A stretch of 64,000 nt of DNA, taken from contig NC_092340.1 in NCBI RefSeq assembly GCF_046630445.1, forward strand, positions 24,440,001-24,504,000. Direction: 5' to 3'. The notes beneath the pieces are model-generated. The model was not told the origin of the DNA. It did no database searches and worked only from the letters and a program-made list of their open reading frames with translations. Below are positions 11,608 to 24,097 of the stretch, piece after piece. Position 1 is the first letter of the stretch, and every line of letters starts with the position of its first letter. The stretch is from Rutidosis leptorrhynchoides. Taxonomy: Eukaryota > Streptophyta > Magnoliopsida > Asterales > Asteraceae. Position numbers and translations under genes: made by a program.

Positions 11608-12915
11608 TCACTGAATATCCTATTAGTTATAAAGATAAAAATTATATAAGTTATCAAATTAATAGACTTTTCTGATTTTGCCCACGTTTCGAATAGCCAA
11701 TAGATGCAGCAGGTAGCCAGGACCCTTTAAATCGGAAGCTCACAACTCGCCACTAACAAATCCAACTATTACTACGAACCAGAAAATTTGGATGTCTATC
11801 AATTTAATCGCTTAAAATAATTTTTCGTCGAAATTTAAAGAAAATAAAGAAAATTCTATGTCCTAAAAACTAGAGCGTAGAAATGAGAAAGAAAAAGAGT
11901 GCGTCGAAAAACAAAAGGTCGAAAAATAACAAAGAAAAGCGTCGAAACTTAAAAGTCTAAAAACTAAAAATTAAAAATTAAAAATTCCGTCTAAAGGTAT
12001 TAAAGCTTAAAAGGAACTCTATATCCAAAACGGCAATAACTTAATTAGATACTAAAATCTAAAAACTGAGCCGCAAAATTCTAAAGCGCCTAAATCTTAA
12101 TCTAAAGAAAAGCACTTAAGGGATTTTACGGCAAAACTTAAAGATCTAGAAATACTACGGCAAAATACTAAGCTTAAAACTATATATTACGAACGATAAT
12201 TATAAAGACTACGAAAAAAAACGATTAAAAAAAATTACAAAATACAAAAAGAAAAACTAAAGTTATAAAAATACAATTTTATAAAAATATTAGTTTTATA
12301 TTATTATTATAAAAATATTAATCTATATAATTAATAATAATAATTAAAACTTAAAATTACAACTTTAATTAAAAGTAGATATAAATATTAATATTAAACT
12401 AAACCCTAAATAATAAATAATAAATAAAAATTTAAACCTAAAATCGCATTAAATGCTAGGGTTCAGTCCTGTCAGAACCCACTACGCGATCACGTAGGAT
12501 ATACTCTCTACAGCTCTGAGATCGCGGAGTAATACAGTAATGGACTGGTACTGGGCTAAAACAGGCTCGGCCCAACTTAAATTTATAATTATTTTGGGCT
12601 ACGAATAAGCTTTGGCCAAGTTCGATTTTTTTATATATATATATATATTTTTTTAGATTTTTAAGAGTTTTATAAAATAATAGACAGATAATGTTTATAA
12701 AATAAAAAGAAACTTATATTTTAAAAACTTAAAATAAAAATACTTTTATAACAAAATCTTAAAAATATAACTTTTTTTTCTTTTTATTATTTTTATATTA
12801 TTTAAAACTTATAAAAAAAACTATATGTTTACAAAAAAAAAATTAGATTAACAACTTATATATATATTTTCTATAGCGTTTCGATTTCGGCTCCCCGACA
12901 GCGGCGCCAAAAACT
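11608..12915 (-). other. Leader of outer Athila element with primer site and dyad pair
   Basis: Homologous to 7909-9148. The primer binding site complementary to 12892-12909 reads TGGCGCCGCTGTCGGGGA (tRNA-Asp type). Dyads ctacgcgatcacgtag (12482-12497) and ctctgagatcgcggag (12514-12529) are 16 bases apart and have GATC centres, as do the LTR dyads of element B. Confidence 0.7.
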
Positions 12916-14840
12916 TGATATGGCAGCGGAGGTGTACGAAATACTATTATTATTTACTACGAAATACGACGAAATATTACACAAGTTTTATTAATTTACG
13001 GATGGGATATACCTAAACCTTGCTACAACACTATAGGCAGTGTACCTAATCGTAGAGTAGTGTAATTTTTAGTAAGTCCGGTTCGTTCCACAGGGAGCTA
13101 GTGATTTATATTTTTAACAACTATATTTATATAAAATATATATAATTATATATAGTAATATTATAATTATAAAAGAGCGTTTTACCGTTTAATGACCGGT
13201 TTGTCAATTTTAAATAAAGCGTAAAGATAAATGACGATAATTAAAATGCGTAAAATAAATAACAATATTTAAAGTTGCGATAATTAAAATTGCGATTAGA
13301 AATAAAATGACAATAAATAAAATGACAGAAAATAAAAGTACGATGAGATATAAAATAACACAATTATGCTTATTTAAACTTCTGTAATCATGATGTTTGA
13401 CGTTTTGATTTTAATTTATTACTCTGGGTTAATTGTCCTTTGTCCTGGATTATTTGATATCTATCTGGTTTTTGTCCATAATAGTCCATCGGTCATAATT
13501 ATAAAATGCTCGTCAAATTAACCTTATTTCCGAAGTCAAATATTCCAACTAATTGGGGATTCAGACTGTAACAAGGTTTTAATACTTTATTAATAATTAC
13601 ACCAGGTTATCGACTACGTGTAATCCAAGGTTTTAATACTTTGTTAACAATTACACCAATTACCCTTGTATGTAATCCACCCCTGTTTTAATGAGATATG
13701 AACATTAATTTACCCACTTGATTAGTTTGAATAATCAATTACCCAACCTGAATAATTAATTAAACGATTGTTAAAGATGCCGTATAAACGTCACTAAATA
13801 GGACATTCATAATCATTTAATAATTATTAGATTAACTAATTTGAAGATAGGTTCGACAGATTCCAACGAGTTATCATTCGATTAGACAATACCCCCATCT
13901 ATTAATAGTCCATAGTCCAATAACCATAAGTGTCGGTCTTTTGTCCAAACCCAAATTATGGTACAAAATCCAATAACCCCGTCTTTAATATTTAGTCTAA
14001 CATCACGATTACTTCGGCTCAAATAAGCATAATAATAACTTAGTTACGAGACATTAATTTAAAAAGGAAGAACATAGCTTACAGTGATTATTTATCGCGT
14101 AGTGTTACACGGACAGAGTTTCGACTTAAAACCCGTAAAACATTTCTTACAATAACCCAAATTATTATTAATCTTAAATTAAACTTTAATATTATAAATA
14201 TAAATTATAAATATTGTAAATATAAATATATATCATATATAGATAGAGAGATTGAGTGAAAAGGGGATGCAGAATTCGAGCAGAATGCGTGAGCTTTTAT
14301 AGGGCAATTTGATCCTGGGCTGCTCCGCGATCGCTATGGATTTCCCCTTTACAGCTCCGCGATCGCGGAGTTTCGCACTCCAGCTAACCAACTGATTTAA
14401 ACTTGGGCGGCTTTGTATAATATAATATATAATATATATATTATAATATATATAATTAATTATATATTATATTATATTCTTGTGCATAGTTGACTTGTAA
14501 TTTTAGCTCCGTTGAGTCGTACGTTGATAGTTGGTTCATGTCTAGGTTCCGGATTTTCGAACGCCTTTTCGTATGATTTAATATCTTGTACTTTACGTTC
14601 CGCGATTTGTACTCTTATCAATATTTAGACGATAATCATCAATAAATTGAACCACTTGGAGTTTAACTTGTACGTTTGAGCTTTTTGGACATTTGCGTCT
14701 TCAAATCTTCGTTTTCTTCTTTTGTCTTCGCACTTATTTATTTAAACGATTATTACATAAAAATAGAACAATAGTAACTAAAAGATTTACATATTGGAAA
14801 GATATTGATACTAAATATATGTTCATTTATAGTACTATCA
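12916..14840 (-). repeat. 5' LTR of outer Athila element (B)
   Basis: 1925 bases, minus-strand ends TGATAGTAC and CATATCA. Nearly identical over its first 450 bases to the 3' LTR fragment at 3422-3871, which pairs the two as the LTRs of one element. The expected 5-bp target duplication on this side is ggtta (14841-14845); the other side is lost. Confidence 0.85.
14294..14370 (-). promoter_or_regulatory. LTR promoter module: two dyads upstream of TATA box
   Basis: In minus-strand order: the perfect 16-bp palindrome ctccgcgatcgcggag (14355-14370), a 14-base gap, a decayed copy ctccgcgatcgctatgga (14323-14340), 20 bases, then CTATAAAAG (14294-14302). Same arrangement as at 10569-10645 with a different dyad centre. 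Confidence 0.7.
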
Positions 14841-16312
14841 GGTTATGTCTTTCAGTTATTACGTGTATTAATATTTTCTTGTATATAGTAAATAAATAAT
14901 ATTGTAGTAATAACTAAAATAATATAATAAATGTAAAAGTAAATGACTCGTTTGAACCTATTTTACCCGTGACTCGTTTTGACTATCCTGATTCATTTGA
15001 TCAAGTTTAAATTTTGACTCGTTTGACCATGACCCATTTCAACCTAAAGCTATTTTAACCCGTTACTTAAACCGATCAAACATGACCCTTTTGCCATGTA
15101 TAGGTTGCAAGTTAATCCAAAAACTCTAGAAAAGCTATCACACTCGACACACAATCGGAGGTGAATAACTAATCAAACCGTCTAATACGACCAAGATTAA
15201 ACCAAAAGTTTTAGTGCCTTTTATTGAACCTACTTTATGTTTCATGATACTAAGAAAAACATATTTTCCAAACCACTTTTGAATCGTTTATCTAAAACTT
15301 TTAATTCTTAAATTCATACCAACTGACGTTGATATATAATAAAAAGTTCAATCAACCATAATAACCAAATAACTGAATAAGCCAAGTGTTAGCATGATAG
15401 CACAAAATGTACAAAACTATTGCAATCAATTCAATTTATTAACTAATCAGAAGATTTGGAGGGGTATGTAAAATATTGTTGTGTTGAATCTTGACTGGTC
15501 TAATTACTTGGCTAAAGTCCCAGCCGTCGGCGGCGGATCTTTGGTTGCCATGTGGATGAATCTTGCATGCATTCACCTACATATGTTTGAGCAACAACAC
15601 AAACCTTTTTATATTATATTATATTATATTATATTATATTATATTCTACATATATCTAACAGACAAAAGTTATAAATAGTAACTAGAAGTATTTACGACT
15701 TTACACCTTCGTTTTTTTTATTTTTATTTTAATTAAATTTTATTTCACCAACAAAGTCCCCTACACTTTTTCCAAATATCCAAATCGACCCCTCAAACAG
15801 AGGTAAAATGCCAAATAACCATTTTCATAAAAAATCTTAAATAAACTCCACCCAAATATATTCAACGGGTCATTTCTTTTCGCTCGCAACGAGTTAAATT
15901 TTTCCGACACCATCGTTAAACTCGAAATAATTTTTGGAACACAATGTCACTAACTATACGCAAAACGAACACTTTTTAAAAAACGCTAAATATTTGGGGT
16001 ACTTTTCATACACGTTGATTTTGCGTTAAATTTTTAAAACTCGACAATTGCATAGCGAAACGCGGAGATGCACATATATTGTTAATTTAAAATAACATGT
16101 AAATCTTTCACTGGTTATACCTTTTAGTTCGACTCGAGTTGCGCTTCAACGATATCATCGTTAGCCACGAAATAATTTTACAAACTAAACGCAATAATTA
16201 CATTGAAAACCGAACTAGTTTTATTTATTTAGAAAGTGACGGTTGTTTTTGATATTGTTGTATTAATAAATAATTTAAATTTAAATGTATAGTTGTTATA
16301 TGAGTTGTAATC
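14841..16312. other. Intergenic, A/T-rich
   Basis: No gene recognised. Contains a short (ATATT)n-like tract at 15610-15650. Short open stretches here show no recognisable motif. Confidence 0.6.
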
Positions 16313-16830
16313 CATTGAATTCAATAATTTGTTTGAAATCCAACGGATCAATCAGAGCGCGACATGTGGCGCGACAATCATATATGATTTAAAAAAAATT
16401 AAATTTTTTTAAAAAAATTATTTTAAAAATTTTTATTTTTTGAAAATTATTTTTTCCCGAAAATTATTTATTTTTTTATTTTTAAATTTAGCATGTCAAA
16501 TCCAATTACATGTGATTGTAACCTCAATCACACGTGATTCTGCATGTCAAATTCAATCATATGTGTTAAAAAAAATTTCAATTTTTTTTAAAATTTTTTT
16601 TTTTTTTTAAAAAATTTCGATAACATGTGATAGGATTTGATATACAGAATCACATGTGATTGCAGAATCACATATGATTTACTGCATATCAAATCACATG
16701 TGATTGAAAACAAAATTTGGGAAAAAAAATATATTCTAAAAAAAAAATTTCAATCATATTTGATTGTTGCGCCACATGTCCCACTCTGATTAGTCGGTTG
16801 GATCTCAACTTAAAAATTGGATTCATTTGA
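16313..16830. mobile_element. Foldback MITE with long inverted repeats
   Basis: The left end (gaaatccaacgg...caatcagagcgcgacatgtggcgc, from about 16334) is mirrored at the right end as the reverse complement of gcgccacatgtcccactctgattagtcggttggatctc (to about 16806); weaker similarity extends the arms to about 16313 and 16830. Arms are about 75 bases. The interior is almost pure A/T with several copies of the palindrome aatcacatgtgatt or variants. No coding sequence. The superfamily is unclear; long arms would suit a Mutator-like foldback element, but I could not settle the target duplication. Confidence 0.75.
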
Positions 16831-16900
16831 ATATTCCTCGTAGTTATATATCAAAATTATAAATATTATATCATAAAATCCACATAATATTAAATGATGC

Positions 16901-16984
<84 letters not shown>
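16901..16984. repeat. (AAT)n microsatellite
   Basis: About 27 uninterrupted AAT units. Confidence 0.95.
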
Positions 16985-16985
<1 letters not shown>

Positions 16986-17223
16986 TAGTTATTTTTCTAA
17001 CGGCAATAATTATTAGTTATTAATTTGAAGAAAAATAATATAAAAAAAAATGTTTTGTTTAGTATTCGAGTCCATGAAAGGCTATAGAGTGGTCGTGGCT
17101 GCTCGGATATATGAACATAAGATGCGCAATTCGTATTCAAGTTGAACCTTTGGTAGATACCTTGATTTGTTATTTTTAGAAATAACAATCTTAAAAAATA
17201 TTTCAATCTTTTATTACTCGCTC

Positions 17224-17524
17224 GAACCCACTCTTGTGGTCCAGTGGTTCACCTCTTTGCACTTGTGCATTGGGATGGGGGTGAGAAAGTATCAAGTTCG
17301 AGTCTCTCTCATTAAAAATATTCGTGAGATTTATTTCTGAAAGCCGAATTGCTCCGGGGAAGGTTTTACCGACCCGTATTCAGGACCCAGGTCCGACCGC
17401 CTGCCCCATGGGATGATATAAGGTTCGGATCCCTGTAATGCGGTTCGGGTTTCCTGCCCGAAAGCATGTGCGTGCGTGGTAAATGAGAATATTCGATATC
17501 AACAACTTGCCTTTAAAAAAAAAA
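17224..17524 (+). mobile_element. tRNA-derived SINE
   Basis: About 300 bases with an internal RNA polymerase III promoter: an A-box-like tggtccagtggtt near 17237 and a B-box-like aagttcgagtctc near 17296. The body is GC-rich compared with its surroundings and ends in an A tract (17513-17525). It is flanked by a perfect 18-bp duplication, atcttttattactcgctc, at 17206-17223 and 17525-17542. Length, promoter boxes, A tail and direct repeats together identify a SINE mobilised by LINE-type target-primed reverse transcription. Confidence 0.9.
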
Positions 17525-17535
17525 ATCTTTTATTA

Positions 17536-17795
17536 CTCGCTCCGTCTCAAAAATATTGTGACGAATTTCACTCCTTACTCCTTACGTATTGTGTTCCAAA
17601 TTACGTTGTACTTTTTGTGTGCTTTTTTTTTTTTTTAATTTTCTAGTTTTACTCCTTATTTTTCATCTATCTTTTTGTCATATATAAATATTTTAAGAGT
17701 GTAAAAGAACTTTATATCTTTATTCTTGAAAGTGAACAATTGATTTGGTACATCCTAAAATGAAATATCAGACAATAGATTTGAGACGGATGGAT
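17536..17795. mobile_element. Stowaway-type MITE
   Basis: Starts CTCGCTCCGTCTCAAA after TA and ends with the reverse complement of ATCCATCCGTCTCAAA before TA (17796-17797). This is the Tc1/mariner-related Stowaway terminal repeat (CTCCCTCCGTC type) with its TA duplication. The 260-base interior is A/T-rich and non-coding. The SINE to its left inserted within its first bases, so the MITE is older than the SINE. Confidence 0.85.
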
Positions 17796-18729
17796 TATTT
17801 GTATAAAAACATATAAAATTACGATTTTTTCAAACGATAACTTTAGAGGAGTTGTTAAGATACATTAATGTATTGTAGACTTTGATAATTACTACCTTAA
17901 AGTTATTATATAATCGTTATGTACAATAAATGTATGAACATTGACAAGAATCATAAGGATTGTAGCTAAAATAGTCAATCGCGAAGAATTGAACAAAGTT
18001 AGACGTAACTTCATGGTAAGAGTAGGGTTCTAGCATTTCAAACCTTTGTATTTTATTTTATTTTCTTGATATGATTTTATGAAACTTTAGTTGATTTATC
18101 GGCGAGAAGTATACACTTAAATAACACTAATGCTATGTTAAGCATTAACAAATTTTTTAATAGAAGTTAGACGGAAAGAACACTCATGCAACAATTATAA
18201 AAATGAAGGGATCAACATAACGAGAAAAAAATGTCAGGGAAGATGTATGCGATTTGATGTAAAAACGAGGGTCTACGGACAAAAAATGTCGATTATTTTT
18301 TGATTAAAACTTATGATGATTATGTTTCTATGAGTTTTTTTATTGACAAAAGGTAGAAGTGTTATAGGCTTATAACATGCTGTACAAGTTCTTTTTTAAC
18401 GAAAAGTGATGAAAATATGAAATGACAGACCCTTGTGTGCATGACACATAACGCAATTTAACGCATTCTTTAACGTATGTTAGCTTAAAGGACTAAAACG
18501 TGCAAACACATGAACTGCCAAAGTTAAAAAAAATAAACGCTCGGGGACTATGCACGTAATCGGTGCAAACGAGTAATTTGTCTTTTACCAAATATGAGAA
18601 AATGTAAATAACGTTTGTTTAAGAAGATTGGTTTTAAGCGATTTAAATAGGTAACGAGCTGAGGTGTCATTATGTTTTAGTTGTATTCAATGAAACTAAA
18701 AATGCTGAATTCTGTAATTAGCTCATGGC
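17796..18729. other. Intergenic, A/T-rich
   Basis: No gene, repeat or transposon end recognised. Confidence 0.6.
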
Positions 18730-18995
18730 TGTTATAATTCAGTAGGCTTATAACTACCTTTAGTGGTTTGATTCTTGATTAAGAATACTAATAATGAAGT
18801 GTAAGAACAAGGATTATAATGGAGAGAAAGAAGTATAATACTTGATGTAAGTATATTAGAATGGTGTGTTTATCTTGTACATATTGATGCATATTTATAC
18901 TACAAAGAGTGTTACATATTTGACTTTTGTGAATTATATAAAATTGTTAGCCACCATTTCTTGACTTCTACTTCAATAATTGATGTATTATAACA
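18730..18995 (-). repeat. 3' LTR of copia element
   Basis: 266 bases, TGTTATAAT...TTATAACA, a short LTR typical of Ty1/copia. No difference from 24098-24363 on base-by-base reading. Confidence 0.95.
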
Positions 18996-19168
18996 CTCCC
19001 CCTTGGATGACAATTTTAGTAGCGAACAACTTGTACTGCCTCGTTAAAAACCTTGCTAAAGAAAAACCCAGTGGGATAAAAACTTTAGCTAAGGGAAAAA
19101 GAGTGCAGTATAAGGTTGGCTCCCCCTCAAGTAGACATCATTGAGTCGTCACATCTTTTGAACTTGAC

Positions 19169-20979
19169 TCATGCCAATATTGTGAACGTGTGTTCTGGAA
19201 ATAGCAGTTGACAGTGCTTTGGTATAAAGATCAGCAGAGTTGTTGATTGAACGTATCTCATTTCAATCTGGTTGGCCTTAATGAGATTTTGAGTGTATGA
19301 GAAGAATCTAGGAGGTATGTGTTTTGTTCGGTCACTTTTGATATACTCTTCTTTCATCTGTGCTATGCAAGCTGCATTATCTTCATAGATAGTTGTTGGA
19401 CTTTTATTGCGTTCTAGTCCACAAGAATCAGTAATGAGTTGTCTCATTGATCTCAATCAAAAACATTCCCGAGTAGCTTCATGTAATGCAATCACTTCGG
19501 CATGATTCGATGATGTTGCAACAAGTGTTTGTTTTTGAGAACGCCATGATATTGCAGTACCTCCATTTAGGAATACATATCCATTTTGAGATTTAGCTTT
19601 ATGTGTATCAGATAAATAACCTTGCCAACAAATTAACTGCAAAAGAAATGTCAGGTCTTGTACAATTTATAAGATACATAAGAGCTCCAATTGCACTAAG
19701 ATATGGTACTTCTGGTCCTAGAATATCTTCATGATCTTCACAGGGACGAAATGGATCAGTGTCAACATTAAGTGATCTAACAACCATAGGAGTACTTAAT
19801 GGTTTTGCATTGTCCATATTGAAACGTTTTAAAATCTTTTCTGTATAAGTTGTTTGATGTACAAGTAAACCATTAGGCATATGTTTAGTCTGCAAACCAA
19901 GGCAATACTTGGTTTTTTTCGAGATCTTTCATTTCAAATTCTTTCTTTAGAAGTTGAATGGTTTCATGGATCTCTTTATTTGTACCTATGATGTTAAGAT
20001 CATCGACATAAACAGTTTACAATCACATATCCGGACATTGTTTTCTTAATAAGAACACATGTGCAAATAAGATTATTTTTATACCCCCTTTTTTATCAAT
20101 TAATCACTTAATCGGTTATACCAGTGTATGAACCCATATAAAAATCTTTGTGATTTAATGAAATACATTTCCTTGTGTTTTTGCATTAGATGCTTCTGAT
20201 ACCTTAAACCCTTCAGGTATCTTCATATATATATTACTATCAAGTGATCCATATAGATAAGCAGTAACAACATCCATTAGATGTATTTCTAAATTTTTTT
20301 TTTTAGAAACTGCTAGGCTGATTAAGTAATTTCATCCATAACAGGAGAAGAAGTTTTCTCATAATCAATTTTGGTCTTTGAGAGAAGTCTTGAGTTACAA
20401 GTATAGCTTTACCTTGTAACTTCTTTTTTCTCATTTCCTTTTCGGGTAAAAATTCATTTGTGTCCCATACGTTTCACATCTTTAAAAGTGAAAATGATTT
20501 ATCCGAAAACTTTTCTTTTATTGAGCAATTCTAATTCAGCTCGTATATAGTCATATCTATTTTGACATTCAATGACAGATTTTGGTTCCAGCTCATCATC
20601 TTTATTCATGATGTCATTATATGAAAAATTCTCATCAATATTTGTCATTCCATTTCGATTTCATATTATTGCATAATTTATTGCAATTTATGTATTTACA
20701 TTTATCAATATCCTCTGCAGAAGGAATATTGATTTGTGGTTCTTCTTGAACACTTTCTTTTATCTCATTATCAGCTGATTTTTCTTTTCGAGGATTTTTA
20801 TCTTTGGAACCAATTGGTCTCCCATGTTTCAGGCGTGGCAAAGACTCATGAGTGACATTTCCAGCTTTTAGAATTTCAATTCTAGCTGAAGCATTTACTG
20901 CTGGTATATATGATTTAGTCACCCTTTTTGTATCTGTAAATGCATCAGGTAATTTATTTGCAAGTTCTTGCATATGCAT
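19169..20979 (-). pseudogene. Copia reverse transcriptase and RNase H remnant
   Basis: Read from 20979 down: a linker (LKHGRPIGSKDKNPRK), a reverse transcriptase piece around 20220-20280 reading MDVVTAYLYGSLDSNIYMK (the copia 'D-V-x-x-A-F/Y-L-x-G' motif), then from 19895 TEKILKRFNMDNAKPLSTPM and GALMYLINCTRPDISFAVNL, and RNase H with GGTAISWRSQKQTLVATSSN and YEDNAACIAQMK. A Trp-to-stop (TGA) separates two RNase H segments at about 19457. The YVDD active-site region near 20000 is damaged. It cannot give a working enzyme. Confidence 0.85.
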
Positions 20980-21223
20980 TATTTTTTAACTTTCTTTTCG
21001 CATTCTTTTGTGCGATGATCAAGATACATTAATTTATGTTCACACCATGAAACATATTTTTTCTTTATTTTTCATTTCTCCCCCTAATCTAGGGAACATT
21101 GATAATCAGCAAAACGTGCTGTAAAAACATCACCCGTTATAGGTTCAATATATCTTATAATTGAAGATGTTTCATATTTAATATATATATCCCCATCCTC
21201 CTTTGAGGACCCATTTTAGTGTG

Positions 21224-21454
21224 TTATGGTTGTGCAACTAGAACATACATTGCACAATCAAATGTTCTAATGGTGGGAAATATTTGGCTCTCTGCCAAAA
21301 TCAAGTTGTAGGGGAGAATATTTATGAGTTGCACTTTGTCTAATGTGAAATAATATCGCAGCATGTAAATTTGCATGTCCCCATATATATCACCTTGAAT
21401 TCTTTCAAGAAACATTGGTGATTCTTTCTCAATGTGTTTTTCATTAATCACCAT
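21224..21454 (-). pseudogene. Copia integrase fragment
   Basis: A 76-codon frame containing FLERIQGDIYG (copia integrase start is usually ...RIQGDICGP) joined directly to SQIFPTIRTFDCAMYV, which belongs to the far end of the integrase (usually ...HLRIFGCAVYV). The catalytic D-D-E core between them has been deleted. It borders the tandem repeat at 21455-21862. Confidence 0.75.
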
Positions 21455-21862
21455 ATGTGCTTTTCATTGATCACCACATGTGCTTTTCATTAATCACCAT
21501 ATGTGCTTTTTCATTAATCACCATATGTGCTTTTCATTAATCACCGTATGTGCTTTTTTATTAATCACCATATGCGCTTTTCATCATATATCCTTTTCAC
21601 CATATGCGCTTTTAATCATATGTGCTGCGTTTTTCATCATATGCACTTTTCATCATATGCACTTTTAATCATATGCGCTGCGCTTTTCATCATATGCGCT
21701 TTTCATCATATGCGCTTTTTATCATATGCACTTTTCATTATATGCGCTTTTAATCATATGCACTTTTAATCATATGCGCTGCGCTTTTCATCATATGCGC
21801 TTTTAATCATATGCGCTGCGCTTTTAATCATATGCGCTGCACTTTTCATCATATGCGCTTTT
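21455..21862 (-). repeat. Minisatellite-like tandem array inside copia element
   Basis: About 400 bases of degenerate units close to 'cttttcatcatatgcg', with variants that include 'attaatcacc' on the left and 'ctgcg' on the right; roughly two dozen copies. The first unit overlaps the integrase fragment frame (minus-strand ATGGTGATTAATGAAAA), so the array grew out of retrotransposon sequence. Confidence 0.9.
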
Positions 21863-24097
21863 CGGTGCTACATAGGTATTTCTCATTTCCGGTTATCATT
21901 GACTGATAATCATATCCATTATGATATATTTCAGAGAAACTTAACAATTTCTCTTTGATTTGGGAGAAAACAAAGCATTGTTTATCAGAAAATTCGTACC
22001 ATTTGGTAATATGAATTTTTGCCTTTTTCGTTCCTTATATCAAGTTTGCAAGACCTGATATAGTATTTATAATTCCTTCATTTGATTTAAATCAATGAAA
22101 TATTTCTTAGATTTGATCATAGTGTGTATGTTACCACTATCTGCAAACAAGTTACAATCTGAGAAAGAACCGCATTAGAAAGCGGCTCAACAATCGTACT
22201 AGTAACCTAGTAGCAATAGTCATGATAAGCCCAATTAATCATCATAAAACTGGACTCCACATAATTTTAAACTTTTATGCATAAAATAATATATATCAAA
22301 TATAAGGTAACATTTCAAATATTAAATTACCATGTAAATCGATCTAATATATCAAAGGTCTGTGAATTATATTCCCTTGAAAGATATGCATATTAAGTAT
22401 ACAACAAATTTATGTATACATCAAATATATTTCTAATCTTAAAAGATCATGATGATTATCAATTATGCATTAAACATTAAAAATAATTCAATATGCAATT
22501 TATCGTGATTTAAAAGAAATCAAATTGCATCAGTGTATAACACATATAATCATGTATATGACGAGAGTTTAAAATAGTACACCGATCACAATATAATATG
22601 CCAACCTAATCCACTAACTTATTAATCAATTAGATTAATAATAGCATATGTCATGATATAACAAATTAATATAACCACTTTTCCAAGTTTCATGTTAGAC
22701 CAAGGACGGAGGCCCAAAAACTTTTGTACTTATTAGTAATTTTTCGTATTTTATGAGGACTATATGTAAAAATTAAACCTTGGCCCCTCTGAATACACAA
22801 CCGTCACTTTTGTAATTTGTTTTAAGACTTTAAGAAATTTTGGCCCACCAGTCCACTATGCTGAGGTTTTATTTTTATATTTGAAACTATATGTTCTAGT
22901 TATTTTTTTTTCGGCCCCTGTAATATGAAATTTCAAGCTCCGTGCATGTGTTAGACCAATTAAAAACTTACAAGGTAGCAACCATAACCATGTAGCATAT
23001 ATAATCACAATATATACAATATATATAGATCTATCCAAGATTCACAGTTGCTATTACCATATAACAAATTGTCGTATTCCACAAAATAACTATTAAGTAA
23101 TGTAATGAGATGAAGATAAGTTGCTTAGAATTTACCAAATGTATAGCACGTGTCCAAGTATTATGCACATACCCATAATCATTAATATTAATAATATTCT
23201 TCTAATATATAAATCATAACACGTATGATGAAACATTGTAAATTTATACAGAGTATGTGTAATCAAAAGTCTAATTAACATACGTATTTATGATGCATGC
23301 CAATTATAATTCATTCAAGAATTAAAACATAAATATCGCCAGTATTTTTTTATTTTATCACCGAAGAATTGTATCAGTATACATAAGATGAGTCATTAGT
23401 AAGATGAGTCATTAGTAAGACAAGATCAGTAGCCTTGTAAATATTCAGAACAAACAATCCGGTTTACATAGCATCAGTAGCAAGCGTGATCTACTATTAC
23501 AATTAATATACTTTAATCAAAAGGTACTACAGACGATTATAAATTATATAAGAAATAATCTGTATAATCAATAATAAAATACTCAGTATCACAAGAATAA
23601 TTGGATTGGATTAATCGTAACTATAGCCAGATGAGCATATATAAATTATAAATATATAAATGAAACACTTAATTAGAACATAGTCAAGAGGTTATAATTG
23701 TCAAGCATACATCAATTTGATTAAATACCGTCTATATAAATAGCATATAATATCGATAAGCTCATCAACAACTTACGGCATCAGTTTATTGAAATTCAGT
23801 TTCGTAAGAAAACAATAATCTGTTTAAGTTTGTAGGTAAATATGTATATGAAACTGAAACAATTATGCATATTATCACAAACGTAATAATAAGAACAAAA
23901 GGATAGAACGATCTAACCGAATTGAAGGTTGAACCGGGCTTGTGTTTGACACAATTCCCTTAAACAGATTCTGCGTCTGTTCCCAGGGTACACCGGTCCG
24001 AAGCAGCGTACTGCCGGACTTGAACACTTGCCTTGATTAGTGACTTGTACTTGCTTAGATAAACCTTGATTATACGGAGCACTTCGTGCTGATAACG
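21863..24097 (-). pseudogene. Decayed gag/pre-integrase region of copia element
   Basis: No open frame survives. Minus-strand bases 21880-21980 still read in pieces resembling SQIKEKLLSFSEIYHNGYDYQ and TGNEKY, typical of the copia segment before integrase. The rest to the leader is A/T-rich and unrecognisable apart from the hAT MITE at 22701-22948. Confidence 0.5.
22701..22948. mobile_element. hAT-like MITE inside copia element
   Basis: 248 bases, starts CAAGGACGGAGG and ends CTCCGTGCATG, flanked by a perfect 8-bp duplication tgttagac (22693-22700 and 22949-22956). Duplication size, CA...TG ends and GGCCC-rich borders fit hAT superfamily non-autonomous elements. No coding sequence. Confidence 0.8.

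Noticed and set aside
15481..15675. 64-codon open frame in the spacer
   Set aside because: Ends in an ATATT microsatellite and has no recognisable motif; the start is not an ATG.
17230..17310. tRNA gene
   Set aside because: A- and B-box-like sequences are present, but no cloverleaf closes, and the A tail and 18-bp direct repeats identify a SINE.
21455..21862. Possible CRISPR array
   Set aside because: Units are degenerate, without unique spacers, and lie inside a plant copia element.
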